Origin: an uncultured Myxococcales bacterium
Lineage (GTDB): Bacteria; Myxococcota; Myxococcia; Myxococcales; Myxococcaceae
Length of the DNA: 64,000 nucleotides
NCBI GenBank assembly: GCA_937980205.1
Contig: CALJKW010000061.1
Coordinates: 1-64,000, forward strand
Reading direction: 5' to 3'
Below, piece after piece: positions 42,368-50,869 of the stretch (its first letter is position 1; each line of letters starts with the position of its first letter). Position numbers and translations under genes: made by a program. The notes under the pieces were generated by a model. The model worked only from the letters and a program-made list of their open reading frames with translations. It did not search any database and was not told the origin of the DNA.

Positions 42368-43879
42368 TCAGCGGAATTTCTTCGCCCACTCGGGAATCGG
42401 CCGGCCGATGGCGCGGTGCGGATCAGGCGCGCTGCCGGAGAGCCCGTCGCCGCCAGCGAAGTACTCTCGAACCTGGCTGCGTGCGTCGCTCGACAGCTCG
42501 CGGTCGCCGATGGCGATCACGTGGATGTGGTCCTCGTCACTGACGCCGCCGGCGGGTCGGTGCCAGGCAGCGAACCCGGCGCGGCGCAGCGCCTCGACCA
42601 TGATCCGAACGGTGCGCGGCGAGCGGCCCTCGGTATTGAGGTCGAGCGCACCGCCGCCGGCGTGCGTGTTCGCAGATGCGGACACGCTGGTGCTGTAGCT
42701 GCCCTGGAACATCGGCCAGCCCGGCGCCACGCCGCGCTTCGCGGCCCACGCCTCGGCCTGCCGAACCATCTCGATGGTCCGTGCGTTCGCGGTGACCCCG
42801 CGCCAGGAGAGGCGGCGGTAGTCGGCGGGCGGCTCGCGGAACGGGTTGGAGGCGAGCTTCCTCAGGCCGGCGAGGTCGCGCTCGCCGAGCTCTCCGTTCA
42901 CCGGGCGCCGGGTGCGACGCTCGAACGCGCGGACGGCGCGCGCGGTGGCGGGTGAGTAGAGCCCGTCGATCTCGCCCGGGTTGAAGCCGGCCTTCTGCAG
43001 CAGCTTCTCGGTGCGGCGCACGGCCGACGAGCGCTCGCCGACGCGCTGCACCGGAGAGGCGGGCTCGCCGCTGTCGATGATCGTGCGGCTGAGGTGACGC
43101 CACGTCGCGGTGTCGAGGCGGCCCGTCGGCTCGACGCCGCTCGCGCGCTGGAATGCCTGCAGGGCGCCGCGCGTGCGCTCGTCGAAGACTCCGTCGGTGC
43201 GCTGCGGATCGAAGCCGGCGGCCTTGAGGCGCTGCTGGAGCTGGCCGACGGCCGGACGCTGAGCACCCTCGCCGAGCGTGCCGGCCTTCGCGAGCTCGGC
43301 GAGCACCTGGTCGAAGCGGTGCTCCTGCGCCGAGAGCTCGCGGCGACCGCGCCACGGCGCGTGCCGCAGACCAGCGGACTCGCGGCCGAGCACGGAGAGC
43401 CCCTCGAGGCTGAGCAGCGGCGCGCGGTTGTCGAAGTTCCCCTGGTCCTCCTTGAACGCGACGATGGCGCGGCCCAGGTCGGCGTCCGCGATGCCGTCGC
43501 GCGCTCCGACGTCGTAGCCGAGGCCGGCGAGCTGCCGCTCTGCGCGCGCGATGTCGTCGCTCTTCTGACCGCGGCGGACGGCTCCAGGCATCTCGCGCAG
43601 GCCGGTGAGCGCCGTGCGCAGCGCGTTGAGCGTGCGCTTGTCGAGCGCGCCGGTGGGCTCGAGGCCCATCGAGGCCTGGAAGTTCTTCAGCGTGCCGCGC
43701 GTCTTTGCGTCGAAGTTCCCGTCGACGGTGCCGGGCGTGAAGCCGAGCGTCGAGAGGATGCTCTCGAGCGCCTGAACGGCGACGCCGGTGTCGCCCGACT
43801 GAAGCGTGTCGTTGCGGTCGAGGCGAGCGGAGAGACGATCGAGACGGTTGCGGTCGAGCGAGGTGAGCGAGCCAGCCAT
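42368..43879 (-). CDS. Peptidoglycan-binding, M15-like peptidase
   Basis: The 503-aa protein from ATG 43879 has four PG_binding_1 repeats: about 24-90 (SGDTGVAVQALESILSTLGF), about 103-155, about 205-270 (AVGQLQQRLKAAGF) and about 285-350 (RRTEKLLQKAGF). The C-terminal region (about 380-480) has HAGGGALDLNTEG and DHIHVIAIG, resembling the His/Asp zinc pattern of M15 D-Ala-D-Ala carboxypeptidases. No N-terminal signal peptide was seen, which suits a lysin or a protein delivered by another route. A 5' fragment of a second copy lies at 49618-49742. Confidence 0.82.
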   Translation of the reverse strand: MAGSLTSLDRNRLDRLSARLDRNDTLQSGDTGVAVQALESILSTLGFTPGTVDGNFDAKTRGTLKNFQASMGLEPTGALDKRTLNALRTALTGLREMPGAVRRGQKSDDIARAERQLAGLGYDVGARDGIADADLGRAIVAFKEDQGNFDNRAPLLSLEGLSVLGRESAGLRHAPWRGRRELSAQEHRFDQVLAELAKAGTLGEGAQRPAVGQLQQRLKAAGFDPQRTDGVFDERTRGALQAFQRASGVEPTGRLDTATWRHLSRTIIDSGEPASPVQRVGERSSAVRRTEKLLQKAGFNPGEIDGLYSPATARAVRAFERRTRRPVNGELGERDLAGLRKLASNPFREPPADYRRLSWRGVTANARTIEMVRQAEAWAAKRGVAPGWPMFQGSYSTSVSASANTHAGGGALDLNTEGRSPRTVRIMVEALRRAGFAAWHRPAGGVSDEDHIHVIAIGDRELSSDARSQVREYFAGGDGLSGSAPDPHRAIGRPIPEWAKKFR

Positions 43880-43935
43880 GCGGGATGTTCGTCGCAACGC
43901 ATCGCGGCGAATAAGTCGCAGACTGGAAAGGGGGT

Positions 43936-44406
43936 TCACACAACGGCGCGAAACGGCTTTGCGAAGCCCCGCTGCCGCAGCTCCTTGGGCTCGGCCGAGC
44001 CGAACAAGAGGACGACTGCCGCATCGTTCTCGAGCACGCCATGGCGGATCAGCTCGTCGACCGCGCGGTCGTGGTTCTGGAGCTGCCGGTGCCGTGTCGC
44101 CCGCAGCCCGGTGCGCTGCTTGTGCTCCATCACCACGCAGCGGCGCAGCGGGAGCGGGGCGGACATGTCGACGAGCGCGAAGTCTCCGCAGGAGCGCAGC
44201 TGGTCGCAGCGGAAGACCCAGAGCTGTGGCATCACGCGCACGAGCTCTTCCACGAAGCGTTGCTCGTGGCTGCGCAGACCGAACCGGTGCTCGAGCTCGC
44301 GCGGATTGCGGAAGTCTCCGCGGCTGTGTGCCAGCGTGGGGACTCCGGTCCGCGCGAGCACTGCCCGGCGCGACAGGTGCAACACCCACGGGCCCTCGCG
44401 ACTCAT
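43936..44406 (-). CDS. Uncharacterised 156-aa protein coupled to the TrmH gene
   Basis: Start ATG 44406 overlaps the methylase stop as ATGA. Visible pieces are VLHLSRRAVLARTG, FALVDMSAPLPLRRCVVMEH (a D-x-n-E-x-K-like pattern with the following KQ, which could be a nuclease core), and VLLFGSAEPKEL. No family recognised. Coupling suggests a role near RNA modification, but a nuclease assignment is speculation. Confidence 0.6.
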   Translation of the reverse strand: MSREGPWVLHLSRRAVLARTGVPTLAHSRGDFRNPRELEHRFGLRSHEQRFVEELVRVMPQLWVFRCDQLRSCGDFALVDMSAPLPLRRCVVMEHKQRTGLRATRHRQLQNHDRAVDELIRHGVLENDAAVVLLFGSAEPKELRQRGFAKPFRAVV

Positions 44407-45164
44407 GACTCGCTCCGACGACGGAACGCCTCCCACAGGACGACCGCCGCGGCGTTCGACACGTTGAGCGAGTCGACGTCACCGGCGGTCGGTAACGACA
44501 GCCGCCGCGTCGCGACCCGCGCGAGGTCCGGGTGAACGCCGCGCAGCTCGTTGCCGAGCACGATGACCGGCGCCGGGCCGTCGAGGTGCTCAGGCGACCA
44601 GACGGTCTCGCCGCCGGGCATGAGCGCGAGCACGCAGCGCTTCGCCAGCCGCGGGAGCAGCTCGCTCCGCGCCACGGCGCACGACGGCGTGTGAAAGAGC
44701 GCGCCCATCGATGCCCGAACACACTTCGGGTGGAAGAGGCGGGCGCTGCTGTCGACGACGAGGACGCCGGCTGCTCCCCAGGCGTTCGCGGTGCGGATGA
44801 CCGCGCCGATGTTGCCCGGGTCGCTCAGGCCGTCGAGCACGACGCACAGGCCCGGCTGCTCCAGCACGGTCGAAGCGCGCGGCGGCCGGTGGCGGACGAT
44901 CGCGACGACGCCGTTCGCTTTGTAGGACAGCGACGAGAAGTCGCGCGGCGGCAACCGCTCGACGACGATGCCATCGCGCGAGAGCTCGGCGATGAGCTTC
45001 GCTCCGTCGGCGTCGCCGTAATACTCGGGCGCGTACCCGACCCAGTCGAACGGCACTCGCGCTGCACGCGCGGCGCCGGCCAGTCGTTGTCCATCGAGCA
45101 GGAGTCGTCCTGCTCCGTCCATTCCTTTGAGCGCACGCAGCGTGCGCGCGCGAGCGGTACTCAT
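44403..45164 (-). CDS. TrmH/SpoU-family RNA 2'-O-methyltransferase
   Basis: The 253-aa enzyme is expected to methylate a ribose 2'-OH in rRNA or tRNA using S-adenosylmethionine through the SPOUT deep knot. Motif 1 is SDPGNIGAVIRTANAWG (about residues 114-130), motif 2 is APVIVLGNELRG (about 197-208), and motif 3 is DSLNVSNAAAVVLWEAFRR near the C-terminus. The first about 100 residues form the L30-like RNA-binding part (LLLDGQRLAGAARAARVP). Substrate cannot be chosen from sequence. Confidence 0.9.
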   Translation of the reverse strand: MSTARARTLRALKGMDGAGRLLLDGQRLAGAARAARVPFDWVGYAPEYYGDADGAKLIAELSRDGIVVERLPPRDFSSLSYKANGVVAIVRHRPPRASTVLEQPGLCVVLDGLSDPGNIGAVIRTANAWGAAGVLVVDSSARLFHPKCVRASMGALFHTPSCAVARSELLPRLAKRCVLALMPGGETVWSPEHLDGPAPVIVLGNELRGVHPDLARVATRRLSLPTAGDVDSLNVSNAAAVVLWEAFRRRSES

Positions 45165-45328
45165 GGTCCATCTCCACGTCGAGGGTCATACGTCGACCGC
45201 GCGGGGCGATCGTCAGCGGGAAACGGAGAGGACGGTCATGGCGCGACGACGACGTGCCGTGCGCGACGGCCTGACGTGTCCGGGTTTCTGTCCGGGTCGC
45301 GTGCTGCCGCGATGCGTACTGTTGACGC

Positions 45329-45764
45329 ATGAGACGAGCACCAGACGTGTTGAGGGCAGTGGCCGCAGTCGCCGCAGCGGGAACCGCAGAGGGCGTCGAC
45401 GACGAGCTCTCGACTTCGCAGCTGGGGCTCTCGCTGGGCGCGGCCGACTCGGCCGTCGGCATCCTCGACAACGACGTGCAGCTCGACGCGCGCGCGGCGA
45501 AGGCGATCGTGGCGCGGAAGAACGGCCCCGAAGGCCGCGAGCTGGCGGCGGACGACCGCCCGTTCGCGAGCATCGGCCACGGTGCTCGAGTACGTGAACT
45601 ACCCGGGCACCGTCTTTGTCGGTCATCTCCCGGTTGAAGAAGAGGCGCCGGCATGGGTCGAGACGAGCGGCCCGCGGTACGGGCATCACTCGCTGACGGA
45701 GCTCGGCGCCTGCGTGGGCACGCACTCGCGCGGCGTCGTCGACCGCTTCGAGATGCTGGTGAAG
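45329..45764 (+). pseudogene. Frameshifted helix-hairpin-helix-type protein
   Basis: The frame from ATG 45329 encodes LDNDVQLDARAAKAIVARKN, then ADDRPFASI, matching secreted myxobacterial proteins with an HhH motif (LDxRAAxxIVAHRxG). Translation then leaves the family pattern, and the expected continuation (ATVLEYVNYPGTVFVGHLP) is found in another frame from about 45575. One indel splits it, and it runs into the hydrolase pseudogene at 45766. Confidence 0.5.
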
Positions 45765-45765
45765 C

Positions 45766-46310
45766 CGATCAGTGACAGCGCCTTCACATCCTCCGGAGTG
45801 ACTTCGTGCACTCCGTCGCGCACGGTGAACCGCGCCTTCGGGCAGCAGCGTCGCGAGCCGCTTCCTCCCCGGCAGCTGGTACGTGTCCTGCGCGGCGCCG
45901 AGCAGCAGCGTCGGTCGCGCTCTCTCGGGCTTGAACACCGAGCCCGTCACAGGTCCGAGTGCATCACCACGTACGCACCGGCGTCGATCGTCGAGTCCTC
46001 GCGAGCAGCGTCACGAGTAGCCGCCGTTCGAGAACCCGGCGAGCACCGGCTTGCTCGTCTCGGGCAGCCGCTTCACGACGCGCTCGACGTCCGAGAGCTG
46101 CGAGCGATCGTTCGGCCAGCACCAGTGGTCCTTCACCCGCGGGCAGAGTCCCTGTTCTCCGCGCGGAGCGATGGGCGTGACGCCCCGCTTGCGCGCTTCG
46201 GTTCCCAGCAACGACAGCTCGCGCACGCCGGCCCAGTCTGTCGAGCCGGACAGAGCATGCCGTGGAAGTAGATGACGGTCGCGATCGACACGCCAACCTT
46301 CCATCCAATC
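45766..46310 (-). pseudogene. Decayed copy of the alpha/beta hydrolase gene at 53073-53732
   Basis: All blocks of the intact gene appear in order, but in shifting frames: IYFHGML, then VRELSLLGTEARKRGV, HWCWPNDRSQL, VVKRLPE, KPVLAGFSNGGY, ERARPTLLLGA and VRDGVHEVTPEDVKAL. Single-base deletions break the frame near 46245, 46018 (GGCTACTCGTGA where the intact gene has GGCTACTTCGTCA), 45955 and 45845. No full product can be made. Confidence 0.9.
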
Positions 46311-46472
46311 GGTCACATCCCTTCGCGAAGGTTTTGAAAATGACCTCCGCCTGGGACAGTGGAGTGCGCGCGCCTTCGCTCTGCCCTTCGCTCTGCCCGG
46401 CACCGCGCGCTTGCCGCCCGAGCGCTGGCGCGCGATTGGCGCGGGGCATGTGCCGTGTACTGCCGCGCACCC

Positions 46473-48263
46473 ATGCGAATCCAAACGGTAGTCACCTTGA
46501 TGTTTCTCTCCGGCTGCGGCACCGCCGAGCTCTCGATCGATCGCACCGAAGACGAGCCGATCGACGATCGAACGAACATCGCGCAGCAAGGTCTCGTGAC
46601 CTGCAACGCGCGCCCGGCCACCGGGTACGTCAACGGCAAAGCCTTCCCCATCACCATCGTCGACGCCGACGGGATGCCGGCCGAGATCTCCTCCGCGAAC
46701 GCGTACGCCGTGATGCAGCGGGCGGCGGCCGCGAACGGCGTCTACCTTCGCGTCGTGAGCGGCTTCCGCACCTACGCGGAGCAGCAGTACGTCTACAGCT
46801 GCTACGTGAACTGCAACTGCAACGGCTGCAACCTGGCTCTGGCGCCCGGGTACAGCAACCACCAGAGCGGCCACGCGTTCGACCTCAACACGAGCGACCC
46901 GGGTGTCTACAACTGGCTCGCGAACAACGGTGGAGCGTTCGGCTTCCGCCGGACCGTGCCGAGCGAGCCCTGGCACTGGGAGTGGTGGGGCGGCGGCCCG
47001 GGCGGTGGCCCGTGCGGCGGTTCTGCTCCGCCGCCGCCGCCGCCGCCGCCGCCGCCTGAGATCACGCAGATCGGCGGCATCGAGGCCGCTGGCTCGAGCG
47101 ACATCAACGGCGACGGCAAGGCCGACGTCTGCGCTCGCAACAACTCCACGTTCAGGTGCCACCTCTCGAACGGCACCGCCTTCCCCACGATCATCGACGG
47201 GCCAGCGCTGTCGGACGTGAACGGCTGGGGCGACCTCGCGAACTACTCGACGCTGCGTACGGCCGACTACACGGGCGACGGCAAAGCCGACGTCTGCGCG
47301 CGTGCGAACGACGGCGTGATGTGCTGGCCTTCGACGGGGAACGGCTTCGGTCCGGGCATCGTGAGCGGCGCGATGTCCGACGCGAATGGGTGGGGCGTGC
47401 CCGAGTACTACTCGACGCTCCGCATGGCCGACGTAAACGGCGACGGTAAGGCAGACATCTGCGCGCGCGGCGCCGCGGCGTTCTTCTGCTGGCTCTCGAC
47501 GGGCAGCGGCTTCGGGCCGGGTCTGATCCAAGGCCCGCTGCTGTCGAACGCGAACGGATGGAGCGACCCGACGAACTACGCGACGCTCCGCATGGGCGAC
47601 GTGAACGGCGACGGCAAGGACGACGTCTGCGCGCGCGCCGATTCGCGGGTGCTGTGCTGGCTCTCGAATGGCACCGGCTTCCCGACGCAGGTCGACGGCC
47701 CCGAGCTCTCCGACGGCAACGGGTGGAGCGACGTCACCAACTGGAGCACGCTCAAGCTCGCGGACGTCGACGGCGACAAGAAGGCCGACCTGTGCGCGCG
47801 CAGCAACTCGGCGGTGCTCTGCTACCTCTCACTCGGTACCTCGTTCGGCCCGGCGATCGTGGGCCCGGCGCTCAGCGACTACAACGGCTGGGGCTTTGCC
47901 GAGCACTACTCGACGCTGCGGCTCGCCGACCTCGACGCAGACGGCGACCTGGACCTCTGCGGGCGCTCCGACGACGGGGTGCTGTGCTGGCTGTGGACGG
48001 GCGCGGGCTTCACCACCCAGGTGACGACGAACCTGCTCTCCGACGCGAGCGGTTGGTCGAACGCGGTCTACTACCAGACCATTCGCATGGCCGACGTCAC
48101 CGGAGACGGCAGGGCCGACCTCTGCGCGCGCGCGAGCTACGGCGTCTTGTGCTGGCCTTCGACGGGCACCGGCTTCGGCCCGGCGATCTTCGGGCCCGCG
48201 TGGACGAACGAGAACGGGTGGGCGCACGAGCACTACTACACGACCCTGCGCATCGGCGATTGA
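46473..48263 (+). CDS. VanY-like D-Ala-D-Ala carboxypeptidase/FG-GAP lipoprotein
   Basis: The 596-aa protein starts at ATG 46473; the open frame upstream has no domain character. The signal ends LMFLSGC (lipobox, Cys 15). The M15 peptidase region (about 45-172) has VVSGFRTYAEQQ, then SNHQSGHAFDLN with zinc ligands His 134 and Asp 137, and PWHWEWW with His 168. A (P)12 linker leads to at least seven FG-GAP/VCBS units of the type LRMADVNGDGKADICARG, each about 58 residues. The peptidase would trim peptidoglycan or process D-Ala peptides outside the cytoplasm, held on a calcium-binding propeller. Confidence 0.88.
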   Translation: MRIQTVVTLMFLSGCGTAELSIDRTEDEPIDDRTNIAQQGLVTCNARPATGYVNGKAFPITIVDADGMPAEISSANAYAVMQRAAAANGVYLRVVSGFRTYAEQQYVYSCYVNCNCNGCNLALAPGYSNHQSGHAFDLNTSDPGVYNWLANNGGAFGFRRTVPSEPWHWEWWGGGPGGGPCGGSAPPPPPPPPPPEITQIGGIEAAGSSDINGDGKADVCARNNSTFRCHLSNGTAFPTIIDGPALSDVNGWGDLANYSTLRTADYTGDGKADVCARANDGVMCWPSTGNGFGPGIVSGAMSDANGWGVPEYYSTLRMADVNGDGKADICARGAAAFFCWLSTGSGFGPGLIQGPLLSNANGWSDPTNYATLRMGDVNGDGKDDVCARADSRVLCWLSNGTGFPTQVDGPELSDGNGWSDVTNWSTLKLADVDGDKKADLCARSNSAVLCYLSLGTSFGPAIVGPALSDYNGWGFAEHYSTLRLADLDADGDLDLCGRSDDGVLCWLWTGAGFTTQVTTNLLSDASGWSNAVYYQTIRMADVTGDGRADLCARASYGVLCWPSTGTGFGPAIFGPAWTNENGWAHEHYYTTLRIGD

Positions 48264-48280
48264 CCGCCGTGATTGTTTGA

Positions 48281-48463
48281 GTGCCGGGCAGTCCTCGCTG
48301 ATTGCGCGGACGACTGAGTGCTGACGATTGAGTGCCGGGCAGTCCTCGCTGATTGCGCGGACGACTGAGTGCTGACGATTGAGTGCCGGGCAGTCCTCGC
48401 TGATTGCGCGGACGACTGAGTGCGCTGATTGAGTGCCGGGCAGCCCCGCCGTCCGGCACTCAA
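48281..48463. repeat. 51-bp REP-like array ending in a hairpin upstream of RAYT1
   Basis: Copies of GTGCCGGGCAGTCCTCGCTG begin at 48281, 48332 and 48383 (51-bp period), with a partial fourth at 48433. Each unit carries an imperfect inner hairpin (AGTCCTCGC/GCGGACGACT). The last, partial unit becomes a perfect 11-bp inverted repeat TTGAGTGCCGG (48429)/CCGGCACTCAA (48453) with a 13-nt loop, 89 bp before the RAYT1 start. Confidence 0.88.
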
Positions 48464-48551
48464 GCGTCGAGCGTGCACCATTTCTCATTCAGAGAGACAG
48501 CATGTCGAAGCGGGCATCTACGGCGGCGCGGCTGTTGCTGGCAGTCGCAGC

Positions 48552-49226
48552 ATGGGGCGCGTACCGCGAAGGCTCTTGGTTGGTGAGCACACGACGAACC
48601 ACGTCACGTTCCGAAGCCACAATCACATGATGCTCTTCGACGACCCTGAAGTCGCCGACCACTTCCTCGAGCTCATGGCGAAGAACAAGGCGAAGTACGG
48701 AATCCTGATTCACTCCTTCTGCCTAATGGGAACGCACCCGCACGTCGTCGTCACGGCGACGGCGGGCCAGCAGGCGTTCAGCGATTTCTGGAAGGTCGTG
48801 AACCACGGCCTGGCGTGGTTCGTGAACCGTCGCAACCGGCGTCGAGGGCAGGTTGTCATGGAGAGGATGCGGAGTCCCACCATCGAGCCAGATGGTCGAC
48901 ATCTGCTGACGGTAATGCGTTACGGAGATCTCAACCCTGTTCGCGCACGTCTGTGTCGAAGTCCTGGCAAGTGGAAGTACTCGAGCTATCGGCATTACGC
49001 ATACGGCGAGCGGCATCCACTGATCGACGATGCTCCCGACTATCTGGCCCTGGGGGGCTCCCCGGTACAGCGCCGCCTCGCATATCGCGGCTTGTTTCAG
49101 CAGCAGCTTGTTGCAGAGCTCATGGAGCGCCGCCGCGACTTCGTGGATGCGCCGTTCATCGGGAGTCTCGGCTGGGTTGCGATAAAGCGCTGCGGCGCTG
49201 GTCTCATCACGTCGCCTGACGGGTAG
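48552..49226 (+). CDS. REP-associated tyrosine transposase (RAYT), copy 1
   Basis: RAYTs are single-domain Y1/HUH enzymes that nick or move REP hairpins. Start ATG 48552 (MGRVPRRLLVGEHTTNHVTF) gives 224 aa, exactly the length of the paralogue at 53942; the longer open frame runs through the repeat. The HUH motif is HPH (residues 62-64, in MGTHPHVVV). The catalytic tyrosine candidate is Tyr 124 in MRYGDLNPVRA, followed by the family's KWKYSSYRHY block. Frame intact, so likely functional. There is no TnpB partner. It lies between arrays at 48281 and 49483. Confidence 0.9.
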   Translation: MGRVPRRLLVGEHTTNHVTFRSHNHMMLFDDPEVADHFLELMAKNKAKYGILIHSFCLMGTHPHVVVTATAGQQAFSDFWKVVNHGLAWFVNRRNRRRGQVVMERMRSPTIEPDGRHLLTVMRYGDLNPVRARLCRSPGKWKYSSYRHYAYGERHPLIDDAPDYLALGGSPVQRRLAYRGLFQQQLVAELMERRRDFVDAPFIGSLGWVAIKRCGAGLITSPDG

Positions 49227-49482
49227 ACCACATGCAGTCCAAGGCCTCGCGGCGTGGACACGATGACGTCGTCATTGGAGAGGACCGTGGACTGCGGCCG
49301 CTAGTGCACGTCTCGGCTCGTCCGGATTTCTTCTACGCCCATCACGGCCGTCTCTGAGGACGACGCGAGAGTGCGGTAGCGCCTCCCTGCTCGTTCTGAC
49401 GGCAGAGTTGATGCCTGTCACGCTCGAATAGTCCGTACTTCCTCTTCCTCCCCTTACTGCTCGCATCACTGGCTCGCATCCC

Positions 49483-49615
49483 TGCCCGGCACCGAACGGC
49501 ACCGAACGCCGACGCACGCATCACTGCCCGGCACCGAACGGCACCGAACTGCCCGGCACCGAACGGCACCGAACGCCGACGCACGCACACGCATCACTGC
49601 CCGGCACCGAACGGC
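49483..49615. repeat. TGCCCGGCACCGAACGG array downstream of RAYT1
   Basis: Four copies of TGCCCGGCACCGAACGG start at 49483, 49525, 49550 and 49598, in a pattern with CCGACGCACGCATCAC spacers. The core is the reverse of the array upstream of RAYT1. The 256 bp between the RAYT1 stop and this array hold no gene I can support. The array adjoins the truncated peptidase fragment at 49618. Confidence 0.85.
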
Positions 49616-49617
49616 GC

Positions 49618-49742
49618 GAACGGGCGCGCCGGTGTCACCGGCCTGCAGCGTGTCGGTGCGATCGAGACGGTTGCGGTCGAGCGAGGTGAGCGAGCCAGCC
49701 ATGTCGGATGTTCGTTGCGACGCATCGCGGCGAATAGGTCGC
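49618..49742 (-). pseudogene. Truncated 5' end of a peptidoglycan-binding peptidase gene
   Basis: From ATG 49702 the minus strand encodes MAGSLTSLDRNRLDRTDTLQ, then AGDTG, nearly identical to the start of the gene at 42368-43879, with a small in-frame deletion removing one LDRN-type unit. The upstream 40 bp (CGACGCATCGCGGCGAATAG) also match the intact gene's leader. Homology stops where the array at 49483-49615 begins. Confidence 0.85.
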
Positions 49743-49792
49743 AAGTTAGAAATTGCCTTCGCAGAACGACGCGAAACGCGTCTGCCGCAGCC

Positions 49793-50836
49793 CTATTTCG
49801 CTCGGGTCGCGAGTCGCTCGGCCTGCGTCGTTCTGCGCGCGCGCGGCGTCTGGCCGGTGTACCGGCGAAAGACCCGGCGGAACGCGGTGGAGTCGGCGTA
49901 CCCCACGCGCGCCGCGATCTCCTCCACCGGCTCGTTGGTGGTCTCGAGCAGGTGCACTGCGTGCGCGACGCGAACGCGCTGCACGAACCGCTGCGGCGAT
50001 TCGCCGACGCTTGCCTCGAGGCGGCGCGCCAGGGTGCGCGGCGAGGTGCCCGCGGTGCGCGACAGCTCCTGCAGCGAGACCTGACGGCCGATGTTCGCTT
50101 CCACGAACTCTTCGAGGCGGCGCAGCACCGGGTCGAAGGTGCGCAGGTGATCCATCACCATGTACCGTGACTGCGAGGCCCGAGCGTCGAGCAGCAGGTA
50201 GCTCGCTGCGAGGTTGGCGAGCGAAGGGCCTGCGAGCCGCGCGACCACGGCAAGCATCAGGTCCGCGTGCGCGAACGCGGACCCGGCGGTGAGCGTGTTG
50301 CGGTGCTCCACCACCATGCGGTCGGCGCACAGCTCGACGCGGGGGAAGCGGCGCGAGAAGAACGGAGCCAGCCACCACGTCGTCGTCGCCCGGCCCCCGT
50401 CGAGCAGGCCCGCCGCGGCGAGGAAGAACGTCGCCGAGCACGAGGCCGCCACCCGCGCGCCCTTCTGCGCCGCACGGCGGAGCACCGCCACGACCCGCTG
50501 CACGTCGCGCTGCCCCAGCACGCGGTCGATCGACGAGTCCTTCGTCGCGAACACCCCCGGCAGGACCAGCACGTCGCCCTTGCGGATGTTGGCGAGCCGC
50601 AGCGCGCCTTCGACGGAGATGCTGCGCCCCTGCACCGAGCGCACCGGCCGACCGTCGTGCGAGACCACCCGCTGCTCGATGGTCTCGAGCCGCCGCGGCG
50701 CCGGCGCCTTTCCCGCGCGCAGGAGGCGCGCCGCGGTGTCGACGACGTCGAGGCCGAGACCGAGGGCGCCCTCCATCACTCCGTCGACGGCCACGTGGAA
50801 AATCACTCGTGGCAAGAATAGACGGAACATTGTCAT
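49793..50836 (-). CDS. GlxA-type AraC-family regulator with DJ-1/PfpI domain
   Basis: The 347-aa regulator starts MTMFRLFLPRVIFHVAVDG at ATG 50836 or at the ATG 50830. An N-terminal DJ-1/PfpI-like domain (about 10-200) includes LVLPGVFATK and a nucleophile elbow AASCSATFFLAAAGLLDGG. The C-terminal AraC DNA-binding domain has two HTHs: VSLQELSRTAGTSPRTLARR, then PVEEIAARVGYADSTAFRR with FRRYTGQTPRARR. It diverges from the dienelactone hydrolase (starts 33 bp apart) and probably controls that operon in response to a small molecule. Confidence 0.88.
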   Translation of the reverse strand: MTMFRLFLPRVIFHVAVDGVMEGALGLGLDVVDTAARLLRAGKAPAPRRLETIEQRVVSHDGRPVRSVQGRSISVEGALRLANIRKGDVLVLPGVFATKDSSIDRVLGQRDVQRVVAVLRRAAQKGARVAASCSATFFLAAAGLLDGGRATTTWWLAPFFSRRFPRVELCADRMVVEHRNTLTAGSAFAHADLMLAVVARLAGPSLANLAASYLLLDARASQSRYMVMDHLRTFDPVLRRLEEFVEANIGRQVSLQELSRTAGTSPRTLARRLEASVGESPQRFVQRVRVAHAVHLLETTNEPVEEIAARVGYADSTAFRRVFRRYTGQTPRARRTTQAERLATRAK

Positions 50837-50869
50837 TCTAGCCACTCGTCCGCGGGAGGCGGCCGGCGC

